The position numbers and the translations under genes are program-made. The notes under the pieces are model-generated. The model saw only the letters and a program-made list of their open reading frames with translations, made no database searches and had not been told where the DNA came from. 64,000 nt of DNA from assembly GCF_000285835.1 (NCBI RefSeq), contig NZ_HE978605.1, positions 3,466 through 67,465 of the forward strand, written 5' to 3'. Within the stretch, counting starts at the first letter, position 1. Each line of letters begins with the position of its first letter. Positions 33,454 to 41,599 of the stretch are shown piece by piece. Origin of the DNA: Brevibacterium senegalense. GTDB taxonomy: Bacteria > Actinomycetota > Actinomycetes > Actinomycetales > Brevibacteriaceae.

Positions 33454-34602
33454 TCAGCCCTCCTCATCCGTGGTCGTCTGCGCCGTGGTCGACGCGTCCG
33501 CCTCGTCGACGCCCTCGTCCTGGTGCCGGGCGAGCGCGTCCTCGTAGGCGGTGAGGATCTCCGTGCCCGGGCGGCCCGCGTCGTCGAAGCCCTTCGCCCA
33601 CTGCTCGCGCATCGGGTCCAGAGCCGTCGCGAACTCCGCCTTCTGCTCCTCGGTGAGCTCCGTGAACTCGACCCCGGCGTCGCGCATGAGCTGCTCGGAG
33701 GCGGGATTATCCTCCATGATGCCCGCGCACAGGCGGTCCGTCGCCGCCTCCGTCGCGGTCGTGATCCGCTCCTGCTGAGCGGGACTCAGGTCCTGCCAGG
33801 CCTCCTCCGCGATGACGTACGGGACCGCGAACGAGCCCATGTTCGCTCCCTTCGTGGAGTGGTGGAGCACCTCCTCGAGGCGGTAGGGGGTGACGCTCGC
33901 GAACGGGAACGAGATCCCGTCGACCGTGCTCCGCGACAGCGCCTCGTAGGCGTCCGCCGCGGTCATGCTGACGGGTGCGCCGCCCAGCGCCTCGATGTTC
34001 GCGTCCATCGCGCCCCCGGACGACCGGATCGTGAGGCCGGGGACGTCCTGGGGCGACGTGACCGGGGTGGACACCGTCATGATCTCGTAGCTGGGGATGA
34101 CGGCGACGAAGAGCGGCCGGAGTCCGCGCGGCTCGTACTCCTCCTGGTAGAGGATCCCGTCCTCGGACAGCACATCCGTGTACGCGGCCGCCGCGACGCA
34201 GGAGTCCTCCTCGAGGCCCGGCAGATCCGTGACGCTCGACAGGGGCAGCTGGTCCGCCAGGTAGGCCGGCGCGGCCGGGGTGATCTCGAGGGATCCCGCC
34301 TGCGCCAGGTTCACGATGTCGCGCGCGCTGCCCAGCTGGCCCGAGGGGTAGTACTCGATCCCCACCTCCCCGTCTCCGGGTGCCGTGACGTCGTCGATGA
34401 AGCCGGACACGCCGTACCGGGCGAACATGTGGGTCGTGGCGTAGCTGTCCGCGAGCTTGAGCACGGGCGTATCCGACGCGTCGCCGGAGCACGCGGACAG
34501 CGCCGTGAGTCCCGCGACGGCGCAGGCTGCGCCCCACGCACGGGCCGCCGGTCGTCTGCGCCTACGGCACGGTGGACCTGCGCGGTGGTCGTCGTCGACC
34601 AT
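33454..34602 (-). CDS. dctP: TRAP transporter solute-binding lipoprotein (DctP)
   Basis: The 382-residue extracytoplasmic receptor has a basic leader (PPCRRRRRPAARAW), a signal helix and lipobox LSAC with Cys38, so it is a membrane-anchored binding protein. The DctP motif LTIRSSGGAMDANIEALGG contains the conserved arginine that salt-bridges a substrate carboxylate, followed by PVSMTAADAYEALSRSTVDG. This predicts an organic acid ligand. GGAGGT sits eight bases before the ATG. It opens the dctPQM-CoA-transferase operon. Confidence 0.9.
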   Translation of the reverse strand: MVDDDHRAGPPCRRRRRPAARAWGAACAVAGLTALSACSGDASDTPVLKLADSYATTHMFARYGVSGFIDDVTAPGDGEVGIEYYPSGQLGSARDIVNLAQAGSLEITPAAPAYLADQLPLSSVTDLPGLEEDSCVAAAAYTDVLSEDGILYQEEYEPRGLRPLFVAVIPSYEIMTVSTPVTSPQDVPGLTIRSSGGAMDANIEALGGAPVSMTAADAYEALSRSTVDGISFPFASVTPYRLEEVLHHSTKGANMGSFAVPYVIAEEAWQDLSPAQQERITTATEAATDRLCAGIMEDNPASEQLMRDAGVEFTELTEEQKAEFATALDPMREQWAKGFDDAGRPGTEILTAYEDALARHQDEGVDEADASTTAQTTTDEEG

Positions 34603-34625
34603 GGATGCCTACCTCCGTTGGTATA

Positions 34626-34657
34626 TGCGAACTGTGATTCGCAAGCACGAATCACAG
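34626..34657. promoter_or_regulatory. Overlapping palindromic operator candidates upstream of dctP
   Basis: TGCGAA-N6-TTCGCA (34626-34643) overlaps CTGTGATTCG-N6-CGAATCACAG (34632-34657). Both are perfect dyads, 24-55 bases before the dctP start and in the position of the promoter. The IclR or GntR proteins of the locus are the candidate binders. Confidence 0.65.
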
Positions 34658-34722
34658 GAGGAGCACAGACATCCGCGCGTCAACCCCGTCCGCGCCTCCC
34701 ACCTGCCGGGACGCGCCAGGGG

Positions 34723-35403
34723 TCAACGCTGCGGGGCGGCACACAGCACGTCGACGTGCGCCCGCAGGTGGCTGCGCATGAGCGCCTCCGCCGCGGCCGC
34801 GTCACCCGCGTCCAGCGCCGTGAGGATCCGCTCGTGGACGTGGATCGTCTCGTGCATCTCGCGCTCGCGGATGCGGGCCGGGTCGTCCGTGACGCTGCGG
34901 ATGGGCGCGATGAGCCCCCGGATGAGCGCCGCCAGGACCTCGTTGCCGCTGCCTTCCGCGATGAGGACGTGGAAGCGCGCGTTCGCCTCGAAGAACTCTT
35001 CCCGCCGCTGCGCCCGCGCCATCGACGACTGGAGCAGCCGCAGGTCAGAGAGATGATCGCGCGTGATCCGCCGCGCCGCCAGCCCGGCGCAGGCGGGCTC
35101 GATCGACAGCCGCGCCTCCGCCAGGTCGACGGCGGGGAAGCCCGCCATGCCGATCCCGCGCTGCAGGGCCGCGGTCACCTGGGCCGCCCCGGGCTCCCCG
35201 ACGAACGTCCCGCCGCCGCGTCCCACCCGACGGTCGACCAGCCCCTCCGCTTCCAAGAGGGCGAGCGCGCCGCGCACGGTCGTCCGGCTCACGCCCAGCG
35301 ACTGCGCCAGGTCCCGCTCCGGCGGCAGCGGGTCTCCCACTGTCAGGTCGCCACTCAGCATCCGGTCGCGCAGTCCCTGCGCCACCTGCTCCGCTCCGCT
35401 CAC
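34723..35403 (-). CDS. GntR-family regulator, FadR subfamily
   Basis: The 226-residue regulator has an N-terminal winged helix ([40 protein letters not shown]) and an all-helical FCD domain (about 85-215) with the metal/ligand residues of the family in [16 protein letters not shown] and [14 protein letters not shown]. FadR-type proteins sense organic acids or acyl-CoAs. It lies upstream of dctP on the same strand and diverges from the acyl-CoA dehydrogenase gene; a TGGT-N3-ACC site lies between. Confidence 0.9.
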   Translation of the reverse strand: MSGAEQVAQGLRDRMLSGDLTVGDPLPPERDLAQSLGVSRTTVRGALALLEAEGLVDRRVGRGGGTFVGEPGAAQVTAALQRGIGMAGFPAVDLAEARLSIEPACAGLAARRITRDHLSDLRLLQSSMARAQRREEFFEANARFHVLIAEGSGNEVLAALIRGLIAPIRSVTDDPARIREREMHETIHVHERILTALDAGDAAAAEALMRSHLRAHVDVLCAAPQR

Positions 35404-35431
35404 GGCACCGCCCCTTCCCGATCCGCTTCAA

Positions 35432-35442
35432 TGGTAGTACCT
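35432..35442. promoter_or_regulatory. Candidate FadR-type GntR operator
   Basis: TGGTAGTACCT differs by one base from TGGT-N3-ACCA, the consensus reported for several FadR-subfamily regulators. It sits 29 bases before the GntR start and 96 bases before the divergent dehydrogenase start. Confidence 0.6.
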
Positions 35443-35537
35443 TTGAGCCTGGATGATCCGCCGCAATCCACCACGGCACGGCGGCGCATGATGCACACGG
35501 ACACCGCCGTCCCCGGCGGCGACAGGAGGTTCACCCC

Positions 35538-36704
35538 ATGGAGTTCGGACTGACGGAGGAGCAGGTCGAGCTGCGGTCCGCGGCACAGGACATCGTCTCC
35601 GCCTTCGACGACGAGTACTGGGCGCAGAAGGACCTCGCCAAGGAGTTCCCCACGGAGTTCTACGACCACCTCGCCTCCCACGGCTGGCTGGGCATCACGA
35701 CACCGGAGCAGTACGGGGGCGGCGGCATGGGCATCACGGAGGCGACCCTCCTCCTCGAGGCGATCGCGGCCGGCGGCGGGGCGATGAATGCCGCCAGCTC
35801 CGTCCACATGACGATCTTCGGGATGCACCCGGTCATCGTCCACGGCTCCGACGAGCTCAAGCAGGAGAACCTGCCGCGGGTGGCCTCCGGCGACCTGCAC
35901 GTGTGCTTCGGGGTGACGGAGCCGGACGCGGGCCTGGACACGACCCGCATCACGACGACCGCGACCCGGCGCGGGACGGACTACGTGGTCCGCGGCCGGA
36001 AGGTGTGGATCTCGAAGGCGCTGGAGTCGGAGAGGATCCTGCTCCTGACCCGGACCACGCCCCGCAGCGAGGTCGAGAAGCCCACGGACGGGCTCACGCT
36101 CTTCTTCACGGACCTGGACCGCAGCCGCGTCGACATCCGCCCCATCCGCAAGATCGGCCGCAACGCGGTCTCCTCGAACGAACTCGTCATCGACGACCTC
36201 GTCGTCCCGGAGGCGCACCGTGTGGGCGAGGAGGGGAAGGGCTTCTCCTACATCCTCGACGGTCTCAACCCGGAGCGGATGCTCATCGCGGCGGAGGCAC
36301 TGGGCATCGGTCGCGCAGCACTGGCGAAGGCGACCGCCTACGCGAAGGACCGCGTCGTGTTCGACCGCGCGATCGGCATGAACCAGGGGATCCAGTTTCC
36401 GTTGGCGGATTCACTGGCCAAGCTGGACGCGGCGGAGCTGGCGCTGCGGCACGCCACGTGGACCTATGATCAGGGTCTGCCCAGCGGCCGAACCGCGAAC
36501 ACCGCGAAGTACCTGTGCGCCGAGGCCGGGTACGAGGCCGCCGACCGCGCCGTGCAGACGCACGGCGGGATGGGCTACTCCGAGGAGTACCACGTGGGCC
36601 GCTACCTGCGGGAGGTGCGGCTCATGCGCATCGCCCCCGTCAGCCAGGAGATGGTGCTCAACTACCTGGGCACGAAGGCCCTGGGCCTCCCCCGCTCGTA
36701 CTGA
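35538..36704 (+). CDS. Acyl-CoA dehydrogenase
   Basis: The 388-residue flavoenzyme introduces a double bond into an acyl-CoA. It has all three domains: helical N-terminus (GLTEEQVELRSAAQDIV), beta domain with FGVTEPDAGLDTTRI and VWISKA, and C-terminal helices with HGGMGYSEEYHVGRYLREVR. The usual YEGT catalytic glutamate near the end is replaced (IAPVSQEM). Glu246 in GLNPERMLIAAEALG occupies the position used by isovaleryl-CoA dehydrogenase, suggesting a branched or unusual acyl chain. AGGAGG precedes the ATG. It diverges from the GntR gene. Confidence 0.92.
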   Translation: MEFGLTEEQVELRSAAQDIVSAFDDEYWAQKDLAKEFPTEFYDHLASHGWLGITTPEQYGGGGMGITEATLLLEAIAAGGGAMNAASSVHMTIFGMHPVIVHGSDELKQENLPRVASGDLHVCFGVTEPDAGLDTTRITTTATRRGTDYVVRGRKVWISKALESERILLLTRTTPRSEVEKPTDGLTLFFTDLDRSRVDIRPIRKIGRNAVSSNELVIDDLVVPEAHRVGEEGKGFSYILDGLNPERMLIAAEALGIGRAALAKATAYAKDRVVFDRAIGMNQGIQFPLADSLAKLDAAELALRHATWTYDQGLPSGRTANTAKYLCAEAGYEAADRAVQTHGGMGYSEEYHVGRYLREVRLMRIAPVSQEMVLNYLGTKALGLPRSY

Positions 36705-36720
36705 GGAGAGACGTCCCCCG

Positions 36721-36759
36721 GACGAGGCCCGGGCCCGTGCAACGGGCCCGGGCCTCGTC
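36721..36759. terminator. Terminator between acyl-CoA dehydrogenase and small membrane gene
   Basis: A perfect 17-bp stem (GACGAGGCCCGGGCCCG at 36721-36737, complement at 36743-36759) with loop TGCAA separates two convergent genes. Confidence 0.88.
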
Positions 36760-36782
36760 GCGGGACGGCCGGGCCGAGCGCC

Positions 36783-37031
36783 TCACCCCCGTGCCGGGAC
36801 GGAACCGCCCTTCCGCTGTCCCGCGGACACGCCCCACGTCACCCCGGTGAAGGTCATGCCACCGGCCACCAGGCCGAGGACCACCAGCCAGTGCATCGTC
36901 GTCTCGATCCCCGCCCCGAAGATCGTGAAGCACACGAATCCGATGAGGGCCGTGATGCCCACGGCGATGCCGGCGGAGATCGCCGAGCGGTAGAAGTTGT
37001 CCTGGACGTCCGACTGTGTCTGCTGAGCCAT
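36783..37031 (-). CDS. Small two-helix membrane protein, unknown function
   Basis: The 82-residue protein begins MAQQTQSDVQDNFYRSAI and has two membrane helices (about 18-40 and 46-66) with a short periplasmic turn, ending in a Gly/Ser/Lys tail. The ATG at 37031 is chosen for the GGAGG seven bases upstream; the upstream in-frame ATGs lack a site. It diverges from the PaaX-like regulator with about 90 bases between, so it may be under its control. I do not recognise the family. Confidence 0.7.
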   Translation of the reverse strand: MAQQTQSDVQDNFYRSAISAGIAVGITALIGFVCFTIFGAGIETTMHWLVVLGLVAGGMTFTGVTWGVSAGQRKGGSVPARG

Positions 37032-37123
37032 GATGCGCCTCCGCATTCGAACCGATGTGACACTTCGCACACTAGGATCGAGAGCAGCACGCAGGACAGT
37101 TCCTCCCGGATCGGAGTGCAGAC

Positions 37124-37999
37124 GTGGCAGACCACCCCCGGTACCGGCTCACACGCGGGGCCTTCGACATCATCTCCGCCTTCGGCTCGCTGCGCGCGGC
37201 GGCGCTTCCGGGTCCCGTCATCACCGCGGTCCTGGGCCTGCAGGGCCACCAGCCGTCCGCGGTGCGCAATCAGGTCACCCGCCTGGTGCAGAGAGGAATG
37301 CTCCGCCGGACGAAGGCGGGCACGACCTCGGTCTACTCCTTGGACGAGGCCATGCAGCACCGCTTCGACATGCTGTCCGCGGACGCCGCCGCACCCCCGT
37401 TCACCGGGCGGTTCGAAGGGCTCGTCTTCGCCGTGCCGGAGACGCAGCGCTCGCTGCGGGACCGCATCCTCTACGTCGCGCGCTTCGCCGGGTACCGCCC
37501 GCTGCGGCCGGGGGTTCTCATCGGCTTCGCAGACGCGACGGACACCCTCGTCGCAGCACTCGCGACGGAGCTGGAGGAGGCCGGCGGCCCCCGCGCCAGC
37601 GCCGCCGGGGACGGGCTGCTGTGGGAGCGCTGCGACCTGGTCCCCGCCGACCTCGCCCAGGCCCGCCGGTGGACGGACATCGCCTTCGACGTCCGCGGCC
37701 TGCACATGCAGCTGAGCGAGATCGAGGAGCTGGCCCGCCGTGCCCCGGAGCTCGCCGTCGACCACGTGTCCTACTACGACACGTTCTTCGACGTCTCCCA
37801 GCGGGTCATGGACTTCCCCTCGCTGCCGGTCGAGCTGACGCCCGGCCTGCGCGGCAACGAGCGCATCGGGGCGGCCATGGGCGCCCTCATCGGCCTGTTC
37901 GTCGAGCGCTTCGCCGCCGAGGTCGTCGAGACCGCCCTGGCACAGCCCAGTGCCGCTCTCATCGAGTTCCTGCCCGACGCCGTGTGGGCACCGCGCTGA
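37124..37999 (+). CDS. PaaX-like transcriptional regulator
   Basis: The 291-residue protein, starting at GTG, has the PaaX N-terminal winged helix (about 25-85: LPGPVITAVLGLQGHQPSAV, NQVTRLVQRGMLRRTKAG, VYSLDEAM), a central domain with VFAVPETQRSLRDRILYVAR, and an all-helical C-terminus. PaaX represses phenylacetate catabolism in response to phenylacetyl-CoA; family members near acyl-CoA enzymes commonly sense CoA thioesters. No paa genes occur in the window, so the effector is unknown. Confidence 0.82.
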   Translation: MADHPRYRLTRGAFDIISAFGSLRAAALPGPVITAVLGLQGHQPSAVRNQVTRLVQRGMLRRTKAGTTSVYSLDEAMQHRFDMLSADAAAPPFTGRFEGLVFAVPETQRSLRDRILYVARFAGYRPLRPGVLIGFADATDTLVAALATELEEAGGPRASAAGDGLLWERCDLVPADLAQARRWTDIAFDVRGLHMQLSEIEELARRAPELAVDHVSYYDTFFDVSQRVMDFPSLPVELTPGLRGNERIGAAMGALIGLFVERFAAEVVETALAQPSAALIEFLPDAVWAPR

Positions 38000-38078
38000 C
38001 CCACTCGCGGCTCACGCCGAACCGACCCCGCTGCCGACCCGCGCTGGCCCGCCCGCACGGCCCTTCCCCGCAGACGAC

Positions 38079-38114
38079 GACGGCCGCCCCATCGCAGAGG
38101 GTGGGGCGGCCGTC
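38079..38114. terminator. Terminator between PaaX-like gene and folD
   Basis: GACGGCCGCCCCA (38079-38091) and its complement (38102-38114) form a perfect 13-bp stem around TCGCAGAGGG, between convergent genes. Confidence 0.82.
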
Positions 38115-38132
38115 AACGTGGTCCGGGGTCCG

Positions 38133-39047
38133 TCAGCCGGCCTGCGCCGCCTGCCGCTCCGCGATCTGCACGACGTTGACGAGCAGCATCGCCCGGGTCA
38201 TGGGGCCCACGCCGCCGGGGTTGGGCGTGAACGCGGAGGCCTTCTCCCGGGCCGCCGCGTCGATGTCGCCCACCACCTTAGACTTCCCCGTCTCCGGGTC
38301 CGTCTCACGGGAGACGCCCACGTCCACGAGGATCGCACCGTCCTTGACCATGTCCGCCGTCACCATGCCCGCCTGTCCGGCGGCCGCCACGATGACGTCC
38401 GCCTGGGAGACGAGTGCCGGCAGGTCCTGCGTCCCGGTGTGCGTGAGGGTGACGGTCGCGTTCACGGACTTGCGGGTCAGCAGCAGACCGATGGGCCGGC
38501 CCACCGTCACGCCGCGGCCCAGGACGACGACGTGCTTGCCGTTCAGGTCGATGTCGTACCGCGACAGGAGCTCGACGATGCCCGCGGGGGTGCAGGGCAG
38601 CGGCGTGTCGATGTCCTCCTTGACCCGCAGGACCAGGTTGCCCAGGTTCTGCGGGTGCAGTCCGTCCGCGTCCTTCGCGGGATCGATGAGGCTGAGGATC
38701 CGGTTCTCGTCGATGCCCTTCGGCAGCGGCAGCTGCACGATGTAGCCCGTGCACTCCGGGTTCTCGTTGAGGCGGCGGACCGCCGCCTCGATCTCCTCCT
38801 GCGTCGCCGTCTCCGGCAGGTCCTCGCGGATCGATGCGATGCCGATCTCCGCGCAGTCCCGGTGCTTGCCCGCGACGTACCACTGCGAGCCCGGGTCCTC
38901 GCCCACCAGCAGGGTGCCCAGCCCCGCGGTCACTCCGCGGGAGGCGAGCGCCTCGACGCGCTGCGCCAGCTCGCTCTTGATCGTCGCGGCCGTCGCGGTG
39001 CCGCTGAGCTTGAGCGGACCGTCCGTCTGCGTCTCCGTGGTCGTCAT
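38133..39047 (-). CDS. folD: Bifunctional methylenetetrahydrofolate dehydrogenase / cyclohydrolase
   Basis: The 304-residue enzyme interconverts methylene- and formyl-tetrahydrofolate. Catalytic features are [14 protein letters not shown] with the active lysine, [39 protein letters not shown], and the NADP loop [17 protein letters not shown]. The ATG overlaps the glyA stop (ATGA), so the two one-carbon genes form an operon. An N-terminal leader of ~12 residues precedes the first family strand. Confidence 0.94.
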   Translation of the reverse strand: MTTTETQTDGPLKLSGTATAATIKSELAQRVEALASRGVTAGLGTLLVGEDPGSQWYVAGKHRDCAEIGIASIREDLPETATQEEIEAAVRRLNENPECTGYIVQLPLPKGIDENRILSLIDPAKDADGLHPQNLGNLVLRVKEDIDTPLPCTPAGIVELLSRYDIDLNGKHVVVLGRGVTVGRPIGLLLTRKSVNATVTLTHTGTQDLPALVSQADVIVAAAGQAGMVTADMVKDGAILVDVGVSRETDPETGKSKVVGDIDAAAREKASAFTPNPGGVGPMTRAMLLVNVVQIAERQAAQAG

Positions 39048-40330
39048 GAGTACTGCACCAGGTCCTCGTAGAGCGGGAAGTCCTCCGCAAGCTTGTCCAC
39101 GCGGGCGCGCAGCGCGTCGATGTCCGCACCGGGCTTGAGCGCCTGGGCGATGATGTCGGACACCTCCGTGAACTCCTCGTCGCCGAACCCGCGGGAGGCG
39201 AGCGCGGGCGTGCCGATGCGCAGACCGGAGGTCGTCATGGGCGGCAGCGGGTCGAACGGGACGGAGTTGCGGTTGACCGTGATGCCCACCTCGTGGAGGA
39301 GGTCCTCGCCCTGCTGACCGTTCAGGTGCGAGTTCCGCAGGTCCACCAGCACCAGGTGGACGTCCGTGCCGCCGGTCAGGACCTGGACGCCGGCGTCGAC
39401 GACGTCCTGCTCCTGCAGGCGCTCGGCCAGGATGCTGGCACCGCGCAGCGTGCGCTCCTGCTTCTCCTTGAACTCCGCCTGCGCCGCGAGCTTGAACGCG
39501 ACCGCCTTGGCCGCGACGACGTGCATGAGCGGGCCGCCCTGCTGGCCGGGGAACACCGCGGAGTTGATCTTCTTCGCGTTCGCCTCGTCCTTCGACAGGA
39601 TGAAGCCGGAGCGGGGGCCGCCGATCGTCTTGTGGACCGTCGAGGACACGACGTCCGCCAGCGGGACGGGGTTGGGGTGCAGCCCTGCCGCGACGAGTCC
39701 TGCGAAGTGGGCCATGTCGACCCAGAGGGTCGCGCCCACCTCGTCCGCGATCGACCGGAACGCCTCGAAGTCCAGCTGACGGGGGTAGGCGGACCAGCCG
39801 GCGACGATGACGGTGGGCTGGGCCTCCAGCGCGCGCTGGCGGACGACGTCCATGTCGATCCGGTGCGTCTGGGGGTCGACCTCGTAGGACGAGATGTCGT
39901 AGAGGCGACCGGAGAAGTTGATCTTCATGCCGTGCGTCAGGTGGCCGCCGTGCGCCAGGTCCAGACCCAGCAGGCGGTCGCCCGCGCGCGCGAACGCGTG
40001 CATGACCGCGGCGTTCGCCTGGGCGCCGGAGTGGGGCTGCACGTTCGCGTACTGCGCGCCGAACAGGGACTTCGCCCGCTCGATCGCCAGATTCTCCGCC
40101 ACGTCGACGAACTCGCAGCCGCCGTAGTAGCGGCGGCCCGGATAGCCCTCCGCGTACTTGTTGGTGAGGACGGAGCCCTGCGCCTCCAGCACGGCCTTCG
40201 GCACGAAGTTCTCCGAGGCGATCATCTCGAGGGTGCCGCGCTGACGGCTCAGCTCCTGATCGAGGACCTGCGCGATCTCTGGATCGACGGCTGCGAGACC
40301 TGCATTCATCGAGGACGGGACATCGGTCAT
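39044..40330 (-). CDS. glyA: Serine hydroxymethyltransferase
   Basis: The 428-residue PLP enzyme converts serine and tetrahydrofolate to glycine and methylene-THF. The PLP lysine is Lys234 in [33 protein letters not shown] and [18 protein letters not shown] form the folate and PLP site, and [14 protein letters not shown] carries the cofactor aspartate-histidine pair. The HKTIGGPR version (HKTLRGPR in most) is a conservative variant. No glycine riboswitch is visible in the short leader. folD follows with overlap. Confidence 0.95.
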   Translation of the reverse strand: MTDVPSSMNAGLAAVDPEIAQVLDQELSRQRGTLEMIASENFVPKAVLEAQGSVLTNKYAEGYPGRRYYGGCEFVDVAENLAIERAKSLFGAQYANVQPHSGAQANAAVMHAFARAGDRLLGLDLAHGGHLTHGMKINFSGRLYDISSYEVDPQTHRIDMDVVRQRALEAQPTVIVAGWSAYPRQLDFEAFRSIADEVGATLWVDMAHFAGLVAAGLHPNPVPLADVVSSTVHKTIGGPRSGFILSKDEANAKKINSAVFPGQQGGPLMHVVAAKAVAFKLAAQAEFKEKQERTLRGASILAERLQEQDVVDAGVQVLTGGTDVHLVLVDLRNSHLNGQQGEDLLHEVGITVNRNSVPFDPLPPMTTSGLRIGTPALASRGFGDEEFTEVSDIIAQALKPGADIDALRARVDKLAEDFPLYEDLVQYS

Positions 40331-40418
40331 CTGGGGTGCTCCTCACCGGGGAATGAGACTGCCGCGGACGCGGTCCACGTCAGACTAACAGCGGTGCCCC
40401 GCCGCGGTCCCGTACGGT

Positions 40419-40456
40419 CCGCTGTCCGGTCGACGGCGGCGTCGACCGGACAGCGG
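40419..40456 (-). terminator. Terminator of CPBP protease gene
   Basis: A perfect 16-bp stem (CCGCTGTCCGGTCGAC at 40419-40434, complement at 40441-40456) with loop GGCGGC begins 37 bases after the CPBP stop. Confidence 0.82.
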
Positions 40457-40492
40457 TTCCGACCGCGGAGCGCGTCGCGGACACGGGGCCGA

Positions 40493-41479
40493 TCAGCCGG
40501 CGTGCGCGTCCTCGGAGGGTGCCAGCGCCATCGCCGCACTCAGCATGAGCACGCCGCCCAGCAGTGTGATCGTCCACAGCGCCGCCGGGTCGATCGCCGC
40601 GGCGTTCTGCGCGAGCGTCAGCGCCGTGACCGGTACGGCGTGGGCGAGGGCGGCCGGCCACACGCTGCCCTGCCGGGCGGTGAGCGCGCTGAGGAAGAGG
40701 CTCAGCGGGATGAGTCCCGCGGTCGTCGCGGCCGCGTGGGCGAGCGACAGGTCGCCCTGCAGCACGTAGGTGAGGTGCAGCGGCACGTGGAACACCGCCC
40801 AGACGAGCGCGATGAGGAAGGACCTGCGCCAGAAGGTCCCGCCCAGCAGCTGCGGCAGGTGCGACCTCCACACGACCTCCTCGCCCAGTGTGCTGAGGGC
40901 CAGCACCGGGATGAGCGGGAGCATGAGCGTCAGCCCCAGGGCGACGTCGCCCCACGGCTGCACCGTCATGGCGCCCACCGTGTCGGACAGTGCGGCGGTC
41001 ATGACCGCGACGACGAGGACGACCGCGATGCCGGCCAGACTCAGCAGGGCCGCCCGCGTCCGCGCACCGCGCCCGCGGCCCAGGCCCCACGCGGGCACCA
41101 GCACGTCGCGCACACCCCGGGTGCGGCGCAGCGCCGGCCACAGCACGACCAGGGACACGAGGGCGGGCAGCCACCGGCCGGCGACGACCACCCATGTGGG
41201 GACGGAGACCCCGGCGACCAGGAACGCGCCGCACACGGCGGTGAGGAGGAGCAGCGGTGCTCCCGCCAGCAGGAGGATGCTGCGCGAGGTCGCGGCCGGA
41301 TCGGCCGCGTTCGTCGCAGCATCCGCCGCCGCGGCCGCGGCCGCCGGCGCTGTGTGAGGAGCGCCGGCAGAGAATCGAGGGTCCGAGGAGGGAAGGGCGT
41401 CGGAGGAGCTGGAGGGAACGTCGGAGGGGACGGAGGAATCTGCGGGCGGACGGGCGGGCGAGGCGGGGGCTGCTGTCAT
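40493..41479 (-). CDS. CPBP-family intramembrane metalloprotease (Abi-like)
   Basis: The ~328-residue protein has a Ser/Ala/Pro-rich cytosolic leader (about 1-65) and eight hydrophobic segments. The glutamate motif of the CAAX-protease/bacteriocin-processing family is GEEVVWRSHLP, followed by the histidine motif VFHVPLHLTY and a third site ALAHAVPVT. Bacterial members range from self-immunity proteins to membrane-protein processors, so the substrate is open. The ATG at 41479 is used; a GTG nine bases earlier is possible. Confidence 0.83.
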   Translation of the reverse strand: MTAAPASPARPPADSSVPSDVPSSSSDALPSSDPRFSAGAPHTAPAAAAAAADAATNAADPAATSRSILLLAGAPLLLLTAVCGAFLVAGVSVPTWVVVAGRWLPALVSLVVLWPALRRTRGVRDVLVPAWGLGRGRGARTRAALLSLAGIAVVLVVAVMTAALSDTVGAMTVQPWGDVALGLTLMLPLIPVLALSTLGEEVVWRSHLPQLLGGTFWRRSFLIALVWAVFHVPLHLTYVLQGDLSLAHAAATTAGLIPLSLFLSALTARQGSVWPAALAHAVPVTALTLAQNAAAIDPAALWTITLLGGVLMLSAAMALAPSEDAHAG

Positions 41480-41599
41480 GCTCCCCACAGTAGGAACGGG
41501 GACAGGTGCCCCTCACTGGTGACGACCGCACTCACCACGGGGGTTTTCCCCCGCTCTCGCCCAGCCCGCACCCAGACTCGACCCCGGGTGCACCCGGAC

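Noticed and set aside
40331-40492. Glycine or folate riboswitch before glyA
   Set aside because: The leader before glyA is too short and contains only the terminator stem of the neighbouring CPBP gene.
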